A stretch of DNA of 39,093 bases from an uncultured Acetatifactor sp. (GCA_947594835.1 CANQEH010000026.1:1-39093); one strand, 5' to 3'; positions 30,087 to 39,038 are shown, counted from the stretch's first letter. Numbers and translations: made by a program. The notes: generated by a model from the sequence alone, not told the origin.

Positions 30087-31664
30087 TTAGATAAAGTTCA
30101 TCAGGGAGGACTGCATCACCTTACCCGCAGCGATCAGCGCCGAATTGTAGGTCAGCTCCGCGCTGTCCAACAGGATCGCCACCTCCGTGATGTCCACATC
30201 CTCGTTGGTGCTCTTTAACGTCTCAAAGGTGGTCTTCTGGTTCTGCATCCGGTTTTTGATGAGGGAGAGCTTGCTGCTTCTGGTTCCGCACTCCGTGATG
30301 CACAGGTTCGCGTCGTCCAGATAGCCCTGGAAAGCGGTGATGCCGCCCTCAAACAGCTTCTGCTCCTTATCCTTTGCCAGAGTCAGCGCCTTGTCGATGG
30401 CGTCCAGCTGATCCTGCAGGTGGGCGGTGGCATTTTCGTTCCCGTCTTCTGCCTTGATCAGGTCCTGGATCCTCTTTTTGGCGTTCTCCAGATCCAGCAC
30501 ATTCTGCACAGCGGCCACAAGGTCGTCCACCTCCCTGCCGATGCCGTGCTGGAAGCACTCGTCCGCCGTGGAGTTCACCCGGATGGTCTGGTTAAAGCCC
30601 ACGTCGTACTCGATGTACTGGCGCTCCGCGCCGTCCTCCAGATAGTTCTGGTTGTACTGGATCCCCTTGTCCTTGTCGGTGCAGGCGAAATAGTGCTCCG
30701 GCCGCAGGTCGCCCTTTTCCCAGTGGGATTTCTGGTAGGTCACCTGAATCTCTCCCTCGTTGGCCAGGGTGCCCTCATCGTCTTTGACGCTCATCAGCTC
30801 GTTGTATTTGTTCTTTCCCAGCAAAAGCTCGCCCGTCTCCGGCACATAGATGACTGCGTCATCGTCTGCCGCCGCCATGGCGTAAGGATCCTCATAGGAA
30901 TGGACAGTCTGGATATCCGCTCCCTCCCAGACCACCTCGTCATAGACGATCTTCCCGTCCTTCGTCACCGGTTTGCCGTCTGCGTCTGTCTGCGCCTTCA
31001 TAAAGCGGACGGAAGGCGCTGCGCCCTCCCCCAGACAGTCGTCATAGGCCAGGCGGATGCGGTAACATTCCACGGCGTTTACATCCTGCTCCGTCACGTC
31101 CACATCCATATAATTGCTTGCGTTGATATCCAGCAGCCGATCCGTGTCCACCTTGGTCACGCTGTCCAGGTCGCCCACCCCCAGCTGCTCTGTGATCTCG
31201 TATTCGGTGTTGGTCTCCTCCGGAAAGCTGATGGTCGTGTCGGTGCGGTATCCGCCAAACACATACCTTCCGGCATAATCCGCGTCCGCAGTGGAGTAGA
31301 CCTCCTCCCCCAGCGCCTTTAACTGCTCCAGGATGATCTGTCTGTCCTCCGTCTTCAGGGGGCCGTTGGAGCCCTTCACACACTGGCTGATCATATTGGT
31401 CAGAATCTGGGACAGATTGTCCAGCGCGTCCTCCGTCACGTTCAGCCAGCTCTCTGCGTCGGGGATGTTTTTGCTGTAATACTGGGTCACCTCCGTCACA
31501 TTGCTGCGCAGGCGCAGGGCCCGGATTGCCACCACCGGATCATCCGAGGGGCGGTTGATCTTTTTCTCGGTGGACATCTGGGTGCTCAGCTTATCCTGAT
31601 ACAGCTTGTTGGTGTTGATGTTGGAGAGGTTGTTTTCCTGTATGATCTTGTTTGTAATTCTCAT
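30087..31664 (-). CDS. flgL: Flagellar hook-filament junction protein FlgL (HAP3)
   Basis: A 525-residue protein that joins hook to filament. The flagellin-like N-terminus has MRITNKIIQENNLSNI and KKINRPSDDPV; the C-terminus has a flagellin-like helical end with TYNSALIAAGKVMQSSLMNFI. It is longer than the roughly 300 residues of many FlgL proteins because of a large central variable domain (about residues 160-360). ATG at 31664 follows AAGGAG; a GTG six bases upstream is too close to it. It lies nine bases after flgK. Confidence 0.95.
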   Translation of the reverse strand: MRITNKIIQENNLSNINTNKLYQDKLSTQMSTEKKINRPSDDPVVAIRALRLRSNVTEVTQYYSKNIPDAESWLNVTEDALDNLSQILTNMISQCVKGSNGPLKTEDRQIILEQLKALGEEVYSTADADYAGRYVFGGYRTDTTISFPEETNTEYEITEQLGVGDLDSVTKVDTDRLLDINASNYMDVDVTEQDVNAVECYRIRLAYDDCLGEGAAPSVRFMKAQTDADGKPVTKDGKIVYDEVVWEGADIQTVHSYEDPYAMAAADDDAVIYVPETGELLLGKNKYNELMSVKDDEGTLANEGEIQVTYQKSHWEKGDLRPEHYFACTDKDKGIQYNQNYLEDGAERQYIEYDVGFNQTIRVNSTADECFQHGIGREVDDLVAAVQNVLDLENAKKRIQDLIKAEDGNENATAHLQDQLDAIDKALTLAKDKEQKLFEGGITAFQGYLDDANLCITECGTRSSKLSLIKNRMQNQKTTFETLKSTNEDVDITEVAILLDSAELTYNSALIAAGKVMQSSLMNFI

Positions 31665-31673
31665 AGGCACTCC

Positions 31674-33947
31674 TTATACGCCGGTTTCCAATATCAGCTT
31701 GTCATAGATTTCCGTCAGCGTCTGAATCATCTTGGACGCCAGATTATAGCCGTTCTGGTATTTGACCAGACTCACCGCTTCCTCGTCCTCGTCCACGCCG
31801 GAAATGGAAGTCCGCTTTACGTTGATACTCCCCGAGATATCCCGGAAGCTCTGGCTGAAGGTGTTGGCCCGCTGGGCGTTCAGCGCCACATCCGAGAGGA
31901 TGCACTGCAGAAATTCGGAGGCGGAGCATCCCCGGAAGCTCATCTTTCTCTTGTCGGTGGCCAGAAGCTTTAAATCCTCCAGCAGGTCGTTCTGCTCCAC
32001 GCCGTCCCCCTGGGAATAGCGGTTTGCCATCCGGTTGGGATCTGACAGCATGGCCGCCAGCACGTCGAAGTTTGCGGCGGTCATGCGGTAATAGCTGTCG
32101 TCCTTTACCCCTACGGTGAGAACCCCGTCCCCGAAGGCCTGATCCGCAGCCTCCTGCGCCTTCTGACGGATCTCCTCCAGCATGGGTTCGTCCTTCATGG
32201 CCTCGTCGGCTTTTGCCGCCGCCTCTGTCCTGGCTTTCTTCTGGGCCTCCTCGGTCAGCTCCTTCTGGGCCTGCTCCCTGAGCTCTTTTTTCTTTGTCTC
32301 CGTCAAATCCTTGATCTCAGGATTCTTTGCCTTGTAATCCACTTCCAGCTCCGCGGCCCTGGCGTCGATCTGATCCTCGCCCGGCGCTTCGTAAAGCTCA
32401 TTGTACGCCTCGTTTTCGTACTCCATGTACTTCTCGCCGTAGAACTGGCTGTAATAGCGGTCGTACAGCTGGGCTTTCACCTCGTCGCTGGTCTTGCCCA
32501 GGTACCAGTCGTAGCGGAATTCGTCGGGAAGATCGAATTGTTCCCCGTCGGTGGCGTGGTTGGCGGTAAACAGCTGGATGCCCGCTTCCCCGTCCCCAGC
32601 ATATCCGCTTGTGAGAATATCGTTGAATTTCTGCGAAAAGGTCCGCAGCCACTCGTTCATCTGCCGCATATAGTAGGGGATTCCCTGGTAGTCCAGGCTG
32701 GCCCCCGAGGAGGCCATTTTCCCCACTTTGTCATTGGTCAGCCGCGCAGGGTTTAATGCCTTATCCGCGGAGAGAGTGAAGGTGTAGCTGTACACCGGGT
32801 TCCCCTCCTCGTCATAGGAGATGGTGTACTCCCAGGAATCGTAGTAAAATTCCTGATTGCCCAGGTTGATGACGCCGCCCTGGTCGGAAAGGTTGCACTT
32901 GTTTAAGTCGATCAGGTAATCCCTGCCCACCTGTACAGTGACGGTATCATTGGCCCCGTTGTTCGTGGTGCCAACGCCGATGATATCCCCCTGGAAATTC
33001 TCGCCGTTGTTGCCGTCCCGCATCTCGATCAGCCCGCGGAGCGCGCCGCCCATGGCCGCGTTGTAGAGGTTGAACTCCTGTCCGTTCTCCCAATAGACGT
33101 CGTAAAGGCCGTCGATATCCGTCTGGTTTACCTTTTCATAGGAGGCCCTGGCCACACATTCCAAGCCGTTGTACTCGCTGCCGTCCACCAGCAGCTGCCC
33201 CCCTGCGATCTTGATCATGAAGCGGTTTGCGCCGGTCTCGCGGGTGGGGTCGTTGGTGTCGGTGATGGGGGTCTCCGTCACCTCCACGTCCACAATCTGG
33301 GAGAGCTGGTCTAAGAGAAGGGCCCTCCTGTCCCGCAGCTCGTTGGCCTTCACCCCGGTCAGCTCGATGGTGTTGATCTGCTTGTTCAGCGTGGCGATTT
33401 CCCCGGCCAGGGAATTGATCTGATCCACCTGGAGCTTGATCTCCTGGTTCACATCCTTCTGCAGCTTCTCAAGATTGCCTGCCATCCCGTTGAAATATTC
33501 CGCCAGGGCAGAAGCATAACCAACAAACTGGGATTTTGCGGTGGCGCTGTTTGGATCCTTCAAGAGTTCCTCTATCCCGGTGATCATCAGTTGGTTAAAG
33601 GAAGTTTTAAAGCCGGGAGACGTGGGCGTATCGTCAAAGTACGTCTCGATCTGCTCCATATAGTACTGCTTCTGGTTGTACTCGCCCACCTTGGCGTTGT
33701 TGTTCCAATACCGGAAATCGTAAAACTCATCCCTGATCTGCTCGATGGCCAGCGTCTCCACGCCGGCTCCGGCACAGCCGTAAGTCTGGAACACCCGCAG
33801 GGCGCTGGCCGCCTGCTGGTTCACCCGCTGCCTGCTGTAGCCTTCCGTCTGCACGTTGGCAATGTTGTTTGCGGTAGTGTTCATGGCCGCGTTGCTTGCC
33901 AGCAGGCCCGAGTATGCAATGCTCAATCCAAAAAACTGTGAAGGCAT
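31674..33947 (-). CDS. flgK: Flagellar hook-associated protein FlgK (HAP1), long paralogue
   Basis: A 757-residue HAP1 protein. The N-terminal rod-type motif SGLLASNAAMNTTANNIANV and the C-terminal LVKYQNGYNLASKMIQTLTE are intact. It is clearly longer than its upstream neighbour because of a Glu/Lys/Ala-rich helical insertion at about residues 500-605 in the surface-exposed part. It carries several cysteines, unusual for a secreted flagellar protein. GGAGG sites precede the ATG. It lies 20 bp after the first flgK copy in the same operon. Confidence 0.93.
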   Translation of the reverse strand: MPSQFFGLSIAYSGLLASNAAMNTTANNIANVQTEGYSRQRVNQQAASALRVFQTYGCAGAGVETLAIEQIRDEFYDFRYWNNNAKVGEYNQKQYYMEQIETYFDDTPTSPGFKTSFNQLMITGIEELLKDPNSATAKSQFVGYASALAEYFNGMAGNLEKLQKDVNQEIKLQVDQINSLAGEIATLNKQINTIELTGVKANELRDRRALLLDQLSQIVDVEVTETPITDTNDPTRETGANRFMIKIAGGQLLVDGSEYNGLECVARASYEKVNQTDIDGLYDVYWENGQEFNLYNAAMGGALRGLIEMRDGNNGENFQGDIIGVGTTNNGANDTVTVQVGRDYLIDLNKCNLSDQGGVINLGNQEFYYDSWEYTISYDEEGNPVYSYTFTLSADKALNPARLTNDKVGKMASSGASLDYQGIPYYMRQMNEWLRTFSQKFNDILTSGYAGDGEAGIQLFTANHATDGEQFDLPDEFRYDWYLGKTSDEVKAQLYDRYYSQFYGEKYMEYENEAYNELYEAPGEDQIDARAAELEVDYKAKNPEIKDLTETKKKELREQAQKELTEEAQKKARTEAAAKADEAMKDEPMLEEIRQKAQEAADQAFGDGVLTVGVKDDSYYRMTAANFDVLAAMLSDPNRMANRYSQGDGVEQNDLLEDLKLLATDKRKMSFRGCSASEFLQCILSDVALNAQRANTFSQSFRDISGSINVKRTSISGVDEDEEAVSLVKYQNGYNLASKMIQTLTEIYDKLILETGV

Positions 33948-33967
33948 CCTCCCGCCTCCTTTCTCCC

Positions 33968-35707
33968 TTATACGCCAAGCGTGGAAATGATATGCTCCAG
34001 CATCTCGCTCACCACGTTGATATAGCGGCTGGATGCGTTGTACGCATTCTGGAACTTGATCATATTGGACAATTCCTCGTCACTGGATACCCCCACCACC
34101 TGCTCCCTGGCGTTGCAGATGGATTCCACGGTGGTCTCCTGGTTTTGATAAATGCTCCTGTAAACCCAGCCGGAGTTGCCCACCTGGTTTACCAGGTCTG
34201 TGTAATAGTCCACGAAGGTGGTCTTCTTGCGCACGTTGGGATTCAGGGTGTATTCCTCCTCCGTAAACGCCGCCTTCAGCTTTTCCGTGGTCTCCTTGTC
34301 CTCCGAGCCGTCCGGCAGACGAAAGCCCAGCATGGCGGGCTTCTGCATCAGTTCCGGATCTACCTGCAGATTTTTTACCGTGTAGAGGGAATCGGGGTGA
34401 GCCGCGTCTTCCTCCACATAGACCCAGTATTCCTTGCCGTCCACGCCCTTCACCTTTTCGTAGCCGTCTGTGGTGGCTTTGGAAAAGAGCTGGATGGGGC
34501 TCCCGTCGCTCTTTCTCAGGTAGCCGTCGGGCTCCGACTCACAGTAGCGGGCGCCTGCGGGAATCGTTCTTCCGTCCTCCAAAAGCAGCGGTCCCTGCAG
34601 AACCCTGACTCCGGCGGCCTCCGCCAGAATGTCGTTTACCTTGGTCGCCACATTGTGGATCAGCTGGTCAAACTCCGCCTGGATGTTCATCAGAACCGAC
34701 TGGGAAATCTTGTCGTACTTCCCTTCGTCTGCAATGTCCGTGTAGTCCGCCCTGTGATCGCCCCGGGCCAGCAGCATGGCCTTCAGCCCGCCGATATCCG
34801 TATCCAGGTCGGAAGAAATTTCCCGGTTAAAGCGAAACACCTCCGCGCCGTCTATGTTGTACTCCCGGGTGCCGTCCTCCAGAATCCGATAGGAGGCGTT
34901 CTGGGGCCAGAAGGGGGTATAAAAGCCGGTAGAGGCGTCTATTTTCAATTCGATTCCGTAACAGGTGGAACCCCTCACAAAGTCGATTCCCTCAATCTGT
35001 ACCCACACATCCCCGTTGATATCCTCATCATAGCGGATGTTTGCCAGCTCAGACAGTTCGTCCAGGATCTGGTTCCTGGCGTCCCGCAGGTCGTTGGCGT
35101 GCTCGATCCCGCCCGCCTCGATGGCGCGGATGCTGTCGTTGAGGGCCAGGATCTGCTGGCCGTACTCGTTGATCTTCTTCACCTGCTTTAAGATCTGGTG
35201 GTTTAAATTGTCCTGATAGGAGGCCAGCCCGTCGTACACGGCGCCCGCCCGCTCCACCAGCTCCGACGCCTTCTGCACCAGAAGCCCATGGTTTACGGAA
35301 TTGGCGGGATCCTTTGCCAGCTCCTGTATAGCGGTCCAAAAGTCCGTTATCGTCGTCTGGAAAGCCTCGCCGTTCATCTCGCCCAGCTGGCCCTCCACCT
35401 CCTCTAAGACTTCCGTGGACACCTCGTAAAACATACTGCGGCCGGATTCCTTGCGGTATGTCTTATCCAGAAAGTAATCTCTCACTTGTTTTACACGGGA
35501 ATAATTGACACCGGAACCTACCTGCTTGTTGTTGATCGACTTGGGATCCACAGAGAGCGTGGCATAGCGTCTCGCCGACAGCTGTACCTGCTGCCTCGTA
35601 TAGCCGGTGGTGTCTGTATTAGATAAATTATGCGCTGTGGTGTTCAGCGCATTCTGACTGGTCTGTAAACCGGATGTTCCTACATATAAACTGCCCATCA
35701 ACGGCAT
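33968..35707 (-). CDS. flgK: Flagellar hook-associated protein FlgK (HAP1), first paralogue
   Basis: A 579-residue HAP1 protein with N-terminal GTSGLQTSQNALNTTAHNLS and NTDTTGYTRQQV motifs and C-terminal MIKFQNAYNASSRYINVVSE. Length is typical of FlgK. ATG at 35707 is selected because GAGGTG lies six bases upstream, whereas two earlier starts abut it. It shares only the conserved ends with the next gene, so the two are old paralogues rather than a fresh duplication. It lies 40 bp after flgN, whose product should chaperone it. Confidence 0.95.
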   Translation of the reverse strand: MPLMGSLYVGTSGLQTSQNALNTTAHNLSNTDTTGYTRQQVQLSARRYATLSVDPKSINNKQVGSGVNYSRVKQVRDYFLDKTYRKESGRSMFYEVSTEVLEEVEGQLGEMNGEAFQTTITDFWTAIQELAKDPANSVNHGLLVQKASELVERAGAVYDGLASYQDNLNHQILKQVKKINEYGQQILALNDSIRAIEAGGIEHANDLRDARNQILDELSELANIRYDEDINGDVWVQIEGIDFVRGSTCYGIELKIDASTGFYTPFWPQNASYRILEDGTREYNIDGAEVFRFNREISSDLDTDIGGLKAMLLARGDHRADYTDIADEGKYDKISQSVLMNIQAEFDQLIHNVATKVNDILAEAAGVRVLQGPLLLEDGRTIPAGARYCESEPDGYLRKSDGSPIQLFSKATTDGYEKVKGVDGKEYWVYVEEDAAHPDSLYTVKNLQVDPELMQKPAMLGFRLPDGSEDKETTEKLKAAFTEEEYTLNPNVRKKTTFVDYYTDLVNQVGNSGWVYRSIYQNQETTVESICNAREQVVGVSSDEELSNMIKFQNAYNASSRYINVVSEMLEHIISTLGV

Positions 35708-35747
35708 GGTCATCACCTCAACGTTTCACAAGGTAGCGCCTGTGCGG

Positions 35748-36266
35748 CTACTGTTTTGCATCAAATCTGCCTTCCCCAACCCCCATGGTATCGCCTGCAT
35801 TGTAGGCGCCCTTCGTATAATTGGCGGTGGCCGGGGCGGCCTTCATGGCCCGAAGCAGATTCATCTCAAACTCCACCATCTCCAGAGCGTTTGTAAGCAG
35901 CTCTTTGTTCTGCTCATTGGTGCGCTGCAGACCATGGGCCGCGTTCCGCAGCCTGTCGTGCACCTCCGCCAGCTTTGCCTGTTCCTGCGGGCGGCCGGAG
36001 AGCATATCGATGAGATTGGCGAGTTTTAACGTTTCAACATCCTTGTTTAACACGTTGGCGATATCCGCAGTGATCTCAATCCGTCTTTTTTCCAGATTGC
36101 TGACCCTGCTCACCAGAAATTGTTCCTCATCCGTGATCTTCTGTAAATTCTGCAAATCGCCGCTTACGATAAACGGCGTTTTCTTCTGAGACAGGTCCAA
36201 AAGCTTTTCGTACTCGTCGCTTTCCAGGGCAAGCACTTCGATCAGATTTTCCATTAAGCTCGCCAC
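35748..36266 (-). CDS. flgN: Flagellar export chaperone FlgN
   Basis: About 172 residues, helical, starting with GTG (VASLMENLIEVLALE...). It has the FlgN pattern of an N-terminal LI.vL..E...Y..LL.L...K segment and a Gln/Arg-rich second half. FlgN escorts FlgK and FlgL to the export gate, and both are encoded just downstream. The GTG at 36266 is seven bases from GAGGT; another GTG at 36272 overlaps the flgM stop and is also possible. Confidence 0.88.
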   Translation of the reverse strand: MASLMENLIEVLALESDEYEKLLDLSQKKTPFIVSGDLQNLQKITDEEQFLVSRVSNLEKRRIEITADIANVLNKDVETLKLANLIDMLSGRPQEQAKLAEVHDRLRNAAHGLQRTNEQNKELLTNALEMVEFEMNLLRAMKAAPATANYTKGAYNAGDTMGVGEGRFDAKQ

Positions 36267-36271
36267 GGACA

Positions 36272-36547
36272 CTACCTCATTTCTTCATATTTCTGCAGCA
36301 GCTTCTCCGCAAAAGACGCGTTGTCCACCTGATAGGTGCCGTTTTGCACCCTGGTCTTGATAGAAGCGGTCAATTCCTCTCTGATATCGGGACTTGCCGC
36401 CACGGCAGCCTTTGCGGTCTGGATATCCTTCCCGAGGCTGCTGATCTGCACCTGATCTGCCCGGGACACGCTGCCGGCCTGCTGTGTCTTATTCACCTTT
36501 TTGGCCTGGTATAACTGCTGTACCTGGCTGTACGCTTCGATACGCAT
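36272..36547 (-). CDS. flgM: Anti-sigma-28 factor FlgM
   Basis: A 91-residue protein with the FlgM C-terminal sigma-binding region: VSRADQVQISSLGKDIQTAK, then IREELTASIKTRVQNGTYQVD and FAEKLL. It holds sigma-28 inactive until it is exported through the finished hook. AAGGAGGGA precedes the ATG. It is the first gene of the operon running to csrA and is itself under a sigma-28 promoter, giving negative feedback. Confidence 0.95.
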   Translation of the reverse strand: MRIEAYSQVQQLYQAKKVNKTQQAGSVSRADQVQISSLGKDIQTAKAAVAASPDIREELTASIKTRVQNGTYQVDNASFAEKLLQKYEEMR

Positions 36548-36609
36548 TAAGGATCCCTCCTTCCTGTATTGCTATGGCCATCATGGCCGCTTTTTTATCC
36601 TCACTATGT

Positions 36610-36636
36610 TTATCGGCAGTTTGGCAGATTACTTTA
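36610..36636 (-). promoter_or_regulatory. Consensus sigma-28 promoter of flgM-flgN-flgK-flgK-flgL-fliW-csrA
   Basis: TAAA (36636-36633), exactly 15 bp, then GCCGATAA (36617-36610): a full match to the sigma-28/FliA-SigD consensus. A hairpin GGCCATCATGGCC (36576-36588) lies in the resulting leader about 30 bp before the flgM start. Confidence 0.9.
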
Positions 36637-36664
36637 GTGGCAAAACACATTTTTTGCGCTATGC

Positions 36665-37192
36665 CTATTTCATCTTCCACTGTTTCCTAAGGACACAAAA
36701 GCAATAGACCGCCGCCGTCACCGCCAGAAGGATGTTGAGATAACATCCCAGGCCGATGTCCGACACAGTCACGAGGGAATCGTATTTCTCCAATGCATTT
36801 TTTAAATTAAAATAGGGCACAATGGCTGACAGCAGGTAGAAAATGGACTCGATGACCATGCTCTCCCGCAATACGCCTGCCTGTACCCTGCATCCCGCCG
36901 CTCCCGCGATTCCAGTCGCCAGCGCCGCGATATTCGTGATGATTAAGAGGATGACCATGTAGCCTGAGAGTCCCACCGAGCCCTGCAGACACCCGATCAG
37001 CCCATATCCGGAATATCCGCTGCTTAAGGCTTCGTCCCGGTGCAGGTCAAAGCTGATCGTAAAGTAATTGAAGGACAGGACGGCCAGCGAAGCCGCCGCG
37101 AACGCGCACCACAGGACAAAGCTTTTCTTTTCCGTTTTTCTGCCATTTTCACCGCCGTCAGAAATTTTCCCGCCGCCTCCAAAACCAAACAT
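36665..37192 (-). CDS. Small four-helix membrane protein of unknown function
   Basis: A 175-residue protein. A Gly/Lys-rich cytosolic N-terminus (MFGFGGGGKISDGGENGRK, about 24 residues) is followed by four hydrophobic segments at roughly residues 27-46, 83-104, 122-138 and 152-171, with SFDLHRDEALSSGYSGYG in the loop after the first. I do not recognise a family. ATG at 37192 follows GGGGAG by nine bases; the upstream extension in frame is not protein-like and crosses the promoter. It has a strong sigma-A promoter and diverges from an XRE gene, which may regulate it. Confidence 0.7.
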   Translation of the reverse strand: MFGFGGGGKISDGGENGRKTEKKSFVLWCAFAAASLAVLSFNYFTISFDLHRDEALSSGYSGYGLIGCLQGSVGLSGYMVILLIITNIAALATGIAGAAGCRVQAGVLRESMVIESIFYLLSAIVPYFNLKNALEKYDSLVTVSDIGLGCYLNILLAVTAAVYCFCVLRKQWKMK

Positions 37193-37247
37193 CCTGCTCT
37201 TCTCCCCTTCGCCGTGTTTCTCTCCCTGCGCGCTGCATAATAACTCA

Positions 37248-37276
37248 ATTATATCCTGCAAACGCCTTGAAGTCAA
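37248..37276 (-). promoter_or_regulatory. Sigma-A promoter of the small membrane protein gene
   Basis: TTGACT (37276-37271), a 17-bp spacer and a perfect TATAAT (37253-37248). Confidence 0.8.
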
Positions 37277-37297
37277 CTGATTAAAGATATAGTCAAC
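37271..37297 (+). promoter_or_regulatory. Direct repeats AGTCAAC, possible operator in the divergent region
   Basis: AGTCAAC occurs at 37271-37277 and again at 37291-37297, exactly 20 bp apart, i.e. on nearly the same DNA face. The first overlaps the -35 box of the membrane protein gene. The XRE protein encoded next door is the obvious candidate ligand, but this is inference. Confidence 0.4.
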
Positions 37298-37344
37298 CCA
37301 ATAAATACCCATAATATAGTATGATATCAGAAGGAGGTTTTGGC

Positions 37345-37629
37345 ATGGTGGATTTTGGAAACGTATTAAAAACTTTACGCTTAAGGGTAAATATGACACA
37401 AGCACAGCTTGCGCAGAAGTTAGGCCTGACAAAATCTGTCATCAGCGCTTACGAGACGGGGCTTCGTCTGCCTTCTTACGATATTCTCATCCATATCGCA
37501 AAAATTTACAATGTAAGCACCGATTACCTGTTGGGGTTAGAGCAGAAACAGGAAATCGATTTATCAGGCCTTTCCCAGGAAGAAATAGAAGCCCTGTTAA
37601 ATTTGATCAAAGCGATGAAGCGGAATTAG
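37345..37629 (+). CDS. XRE family regulator, C1/SinR-like
   Basis: A 94-residue protein with a Cro/C1 helix-turn-helix at residues about 8-60 (MTQAQLAQKLGLTKSVISAYETG is the core, quoted in part; STDYLLGL marks its end) and a short C-terminal helix EIEALLNLIKAMK that could mediate dimerisation. ATG at 37345 follows AAGGAGG by seven bases, better than an upstream in-frame ATG. It diverges from the membrane protein gene, and its last four bases overlap the end of the convergent YunG-like gene. Confidence 0.88.
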   Translation: MVDFGNVLKTLRLRVNMTQAQLAQKLGLTKSVISAYETGLRLPSYDILIHIAKIYNVSTDYLLGLEQKQEIDLSGLSQEEIEALLNLIKAMKRN

Positions 37630-38126
37630 ACTGCCGATTGCCGCGCCAGTTCCTCCGCTTTGTTTTGCTGTTGGCCCTGTGCGTCTGCCAGCGCTTTCTT
37701 CAGATATTCATACCGTTTTCTTTTTTCCTCTTTCCCGAAGTGCTCTGGCGATTCCCGTTCCTGCAGGGGATCTTCCCCGTAGACCATATGCTTTGCCTTT
37801 TCTCCGAACTGTTCGCTGGTCAGGTCGAAAATCACGCCGCACACCACGTTATAGCAGTGGATCCCGCCGCTTTCCGCCTGCATCCCGCGCACTTCCCCGC
37901 CAAAGATGTCCTGGGCCAGAAACGCCGTGATGGAGCACTGTCCCAGCGTCCTGTTTTCCGGCATCCAGCCCGCCCTCAGGCGGGGCGCACAGGTATCCGC
38001 GCACCAGATCCCGCGCAGGGCGTCATACAGATCCAGGGGCGTGGCAATGCCTGCGTATGTCTGATGCGCCGCGCGGATTCCGGCGGCCTCCCTGCTCCCG
38101 TAAAATGGATAATCCTTCTGCTGCAT
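37626..38126 (-). CDS. YunG-like protein with Cys/His/Asp pattern
   Basis: A 166-residue protein. The pattern GQCSITA (C64), HCYN (H90) and FDLTSEQF (D101) resembles the YunG family and has the order of a papain/transglutaminase-like triad, so a thiol hydrolase or acyl-transfer role is possible but unproven. The last 45 residues are charged and Gln-rich. GGAGGTGACC precedes the ATG. No signal peptide is seen. It converges on, and overlaps by four bases, the XRE gene. Confidence 0.55.
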   Translation of the reverse strand: MQQKDYPFYGSREAAGIRAAHQTYAGIATPLDLYDALRGIWCADTCAPRLRAGWMPENRTLGQCSITAFLAQDIFGGEVRGMQAESGGIHCYNVVCGVIFDLTSEQFGEKAKHMVYGEDPLQERESPEHFGKEEKRKRYEYLKKALADAQGQQQNKAEELARQSAV

Positions 38127-38154
38127 CCTAGGTCACCTCCGTCATCGCCTGTGC

Positions 38155-38175
38155 GGCCTGTTTTCCCTACAGGCC
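38155..38175. terminator. Hairpin between the aldo/keto reductase remnant and... the YunG-like gene start
   Basis: GGCCTGT (38155-38161) and ACAGGCC (38169-38175) form a perfect 7-bp stem with a 7-nt loop, about 40 bp after the reductase stop. No T-run follows on the minus strand, so it is at best a weak terminator. Confidence 0.4.
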
Positions 38176-38212
38176 TTTCCCAAATTGCATCGGGCACAGC
38201 CCTCTTTTCGCC

Positions 38213-39031
38213 TTACGCCCGTCCCATCTTCTCGGCGAAGCTGTGCAGGGCCTCCGGGATCTTTATCGCCTGCGGACATACCTTAGAGCAGCTATGGCAG
38301 CCGATACAGCACACAGGCTGTTTGTCCTGCGCCACAGAGGCCAAGGCCATAGGGGCGATAAAATCTCCAGAGCCCGCCACTGTGGCTTCGTTATAGAGCT
38401 TCAGCAGGAAGGGAATGTCCAGTTTTTTAGGGCAATGGCTGACACAATAGCGGCAGCCTGTGCAGGGGATCGTGATCTTTTTTATCATTTCGTCCGCAAT
38501 GCCAAGAAGCAGTTCCATCTCCTGTTCAGTCAGCGGTTCCGCTTTCTCATAGGTGGCGATATTATCTCTTAGCTGTTGCATATCCGACATCCCGGAAAGG
38601 GTGACCGTCACGCCGGGTATGGACTGAAGGAATCGGAAGGCCCAGGCCGGGATCTTTTCCTCCGGCCTTGCCGCCTTGAGCTTTTCCTCAAACTCCGGGG
38701 AGAGGGACGCAAGCTGGCCGCCCCGCACCGGCTCCATCACCCAGATCGGCAGCCCCCACTCCTGTAAAAGCGCGGCCTTCCCCCTGGCGTCCTGAAAACG
38801 GTAATCAAAATAATTCAGCTCAATCTGGCCAAACTCCATGTTTTCCCCATAGGCCTCCAGAAATCTGGTGATACAGGCAATGTCGCCGTGCGCCGAAAAG
38901 CCCAGGTGCCGGATACGGCCATTTTTCTTCTGCTCCAGAAGATACTCATAGATGCCGTACTTAGGATCCAGATAGGCGTCTATGTTCATCTCGCAGACAT
39001 TGTGGAACAGGTAAAAATCTGCTTGTGTCAA
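38213..39031 (-). pseudogene. Aldo/keto reductase with two [4Fe-4S] sites, 5'-truncated
   Basis: The remaining 272 residues match the C-terminal two-thirds of iron-sulfur aldo/keto reductases: DFYLFHNV, RIRHLGFSAHGD, the VMEPVRGGQLA barrel strand, then a ferredoxin-like tail with C190/C193/C196/C200 and C242/C245/C248/C252. The usual N-terminus with the Asp/Tyr/Lys catalytic residues (about 100 residues) is absent. Homology seems to begin at about 39025; upstream the frame reads through an AT-rich stretch into a TAG at 39085-39083, with no ATG and no ribosome binding site. A TTG at 39031 would be the only start. It is probably inactivated by deletion or insertion; a sequencing error cannot be excluded. 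Confidence 0.7.
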
Positions 39032-39038
39032 GTAAGGA

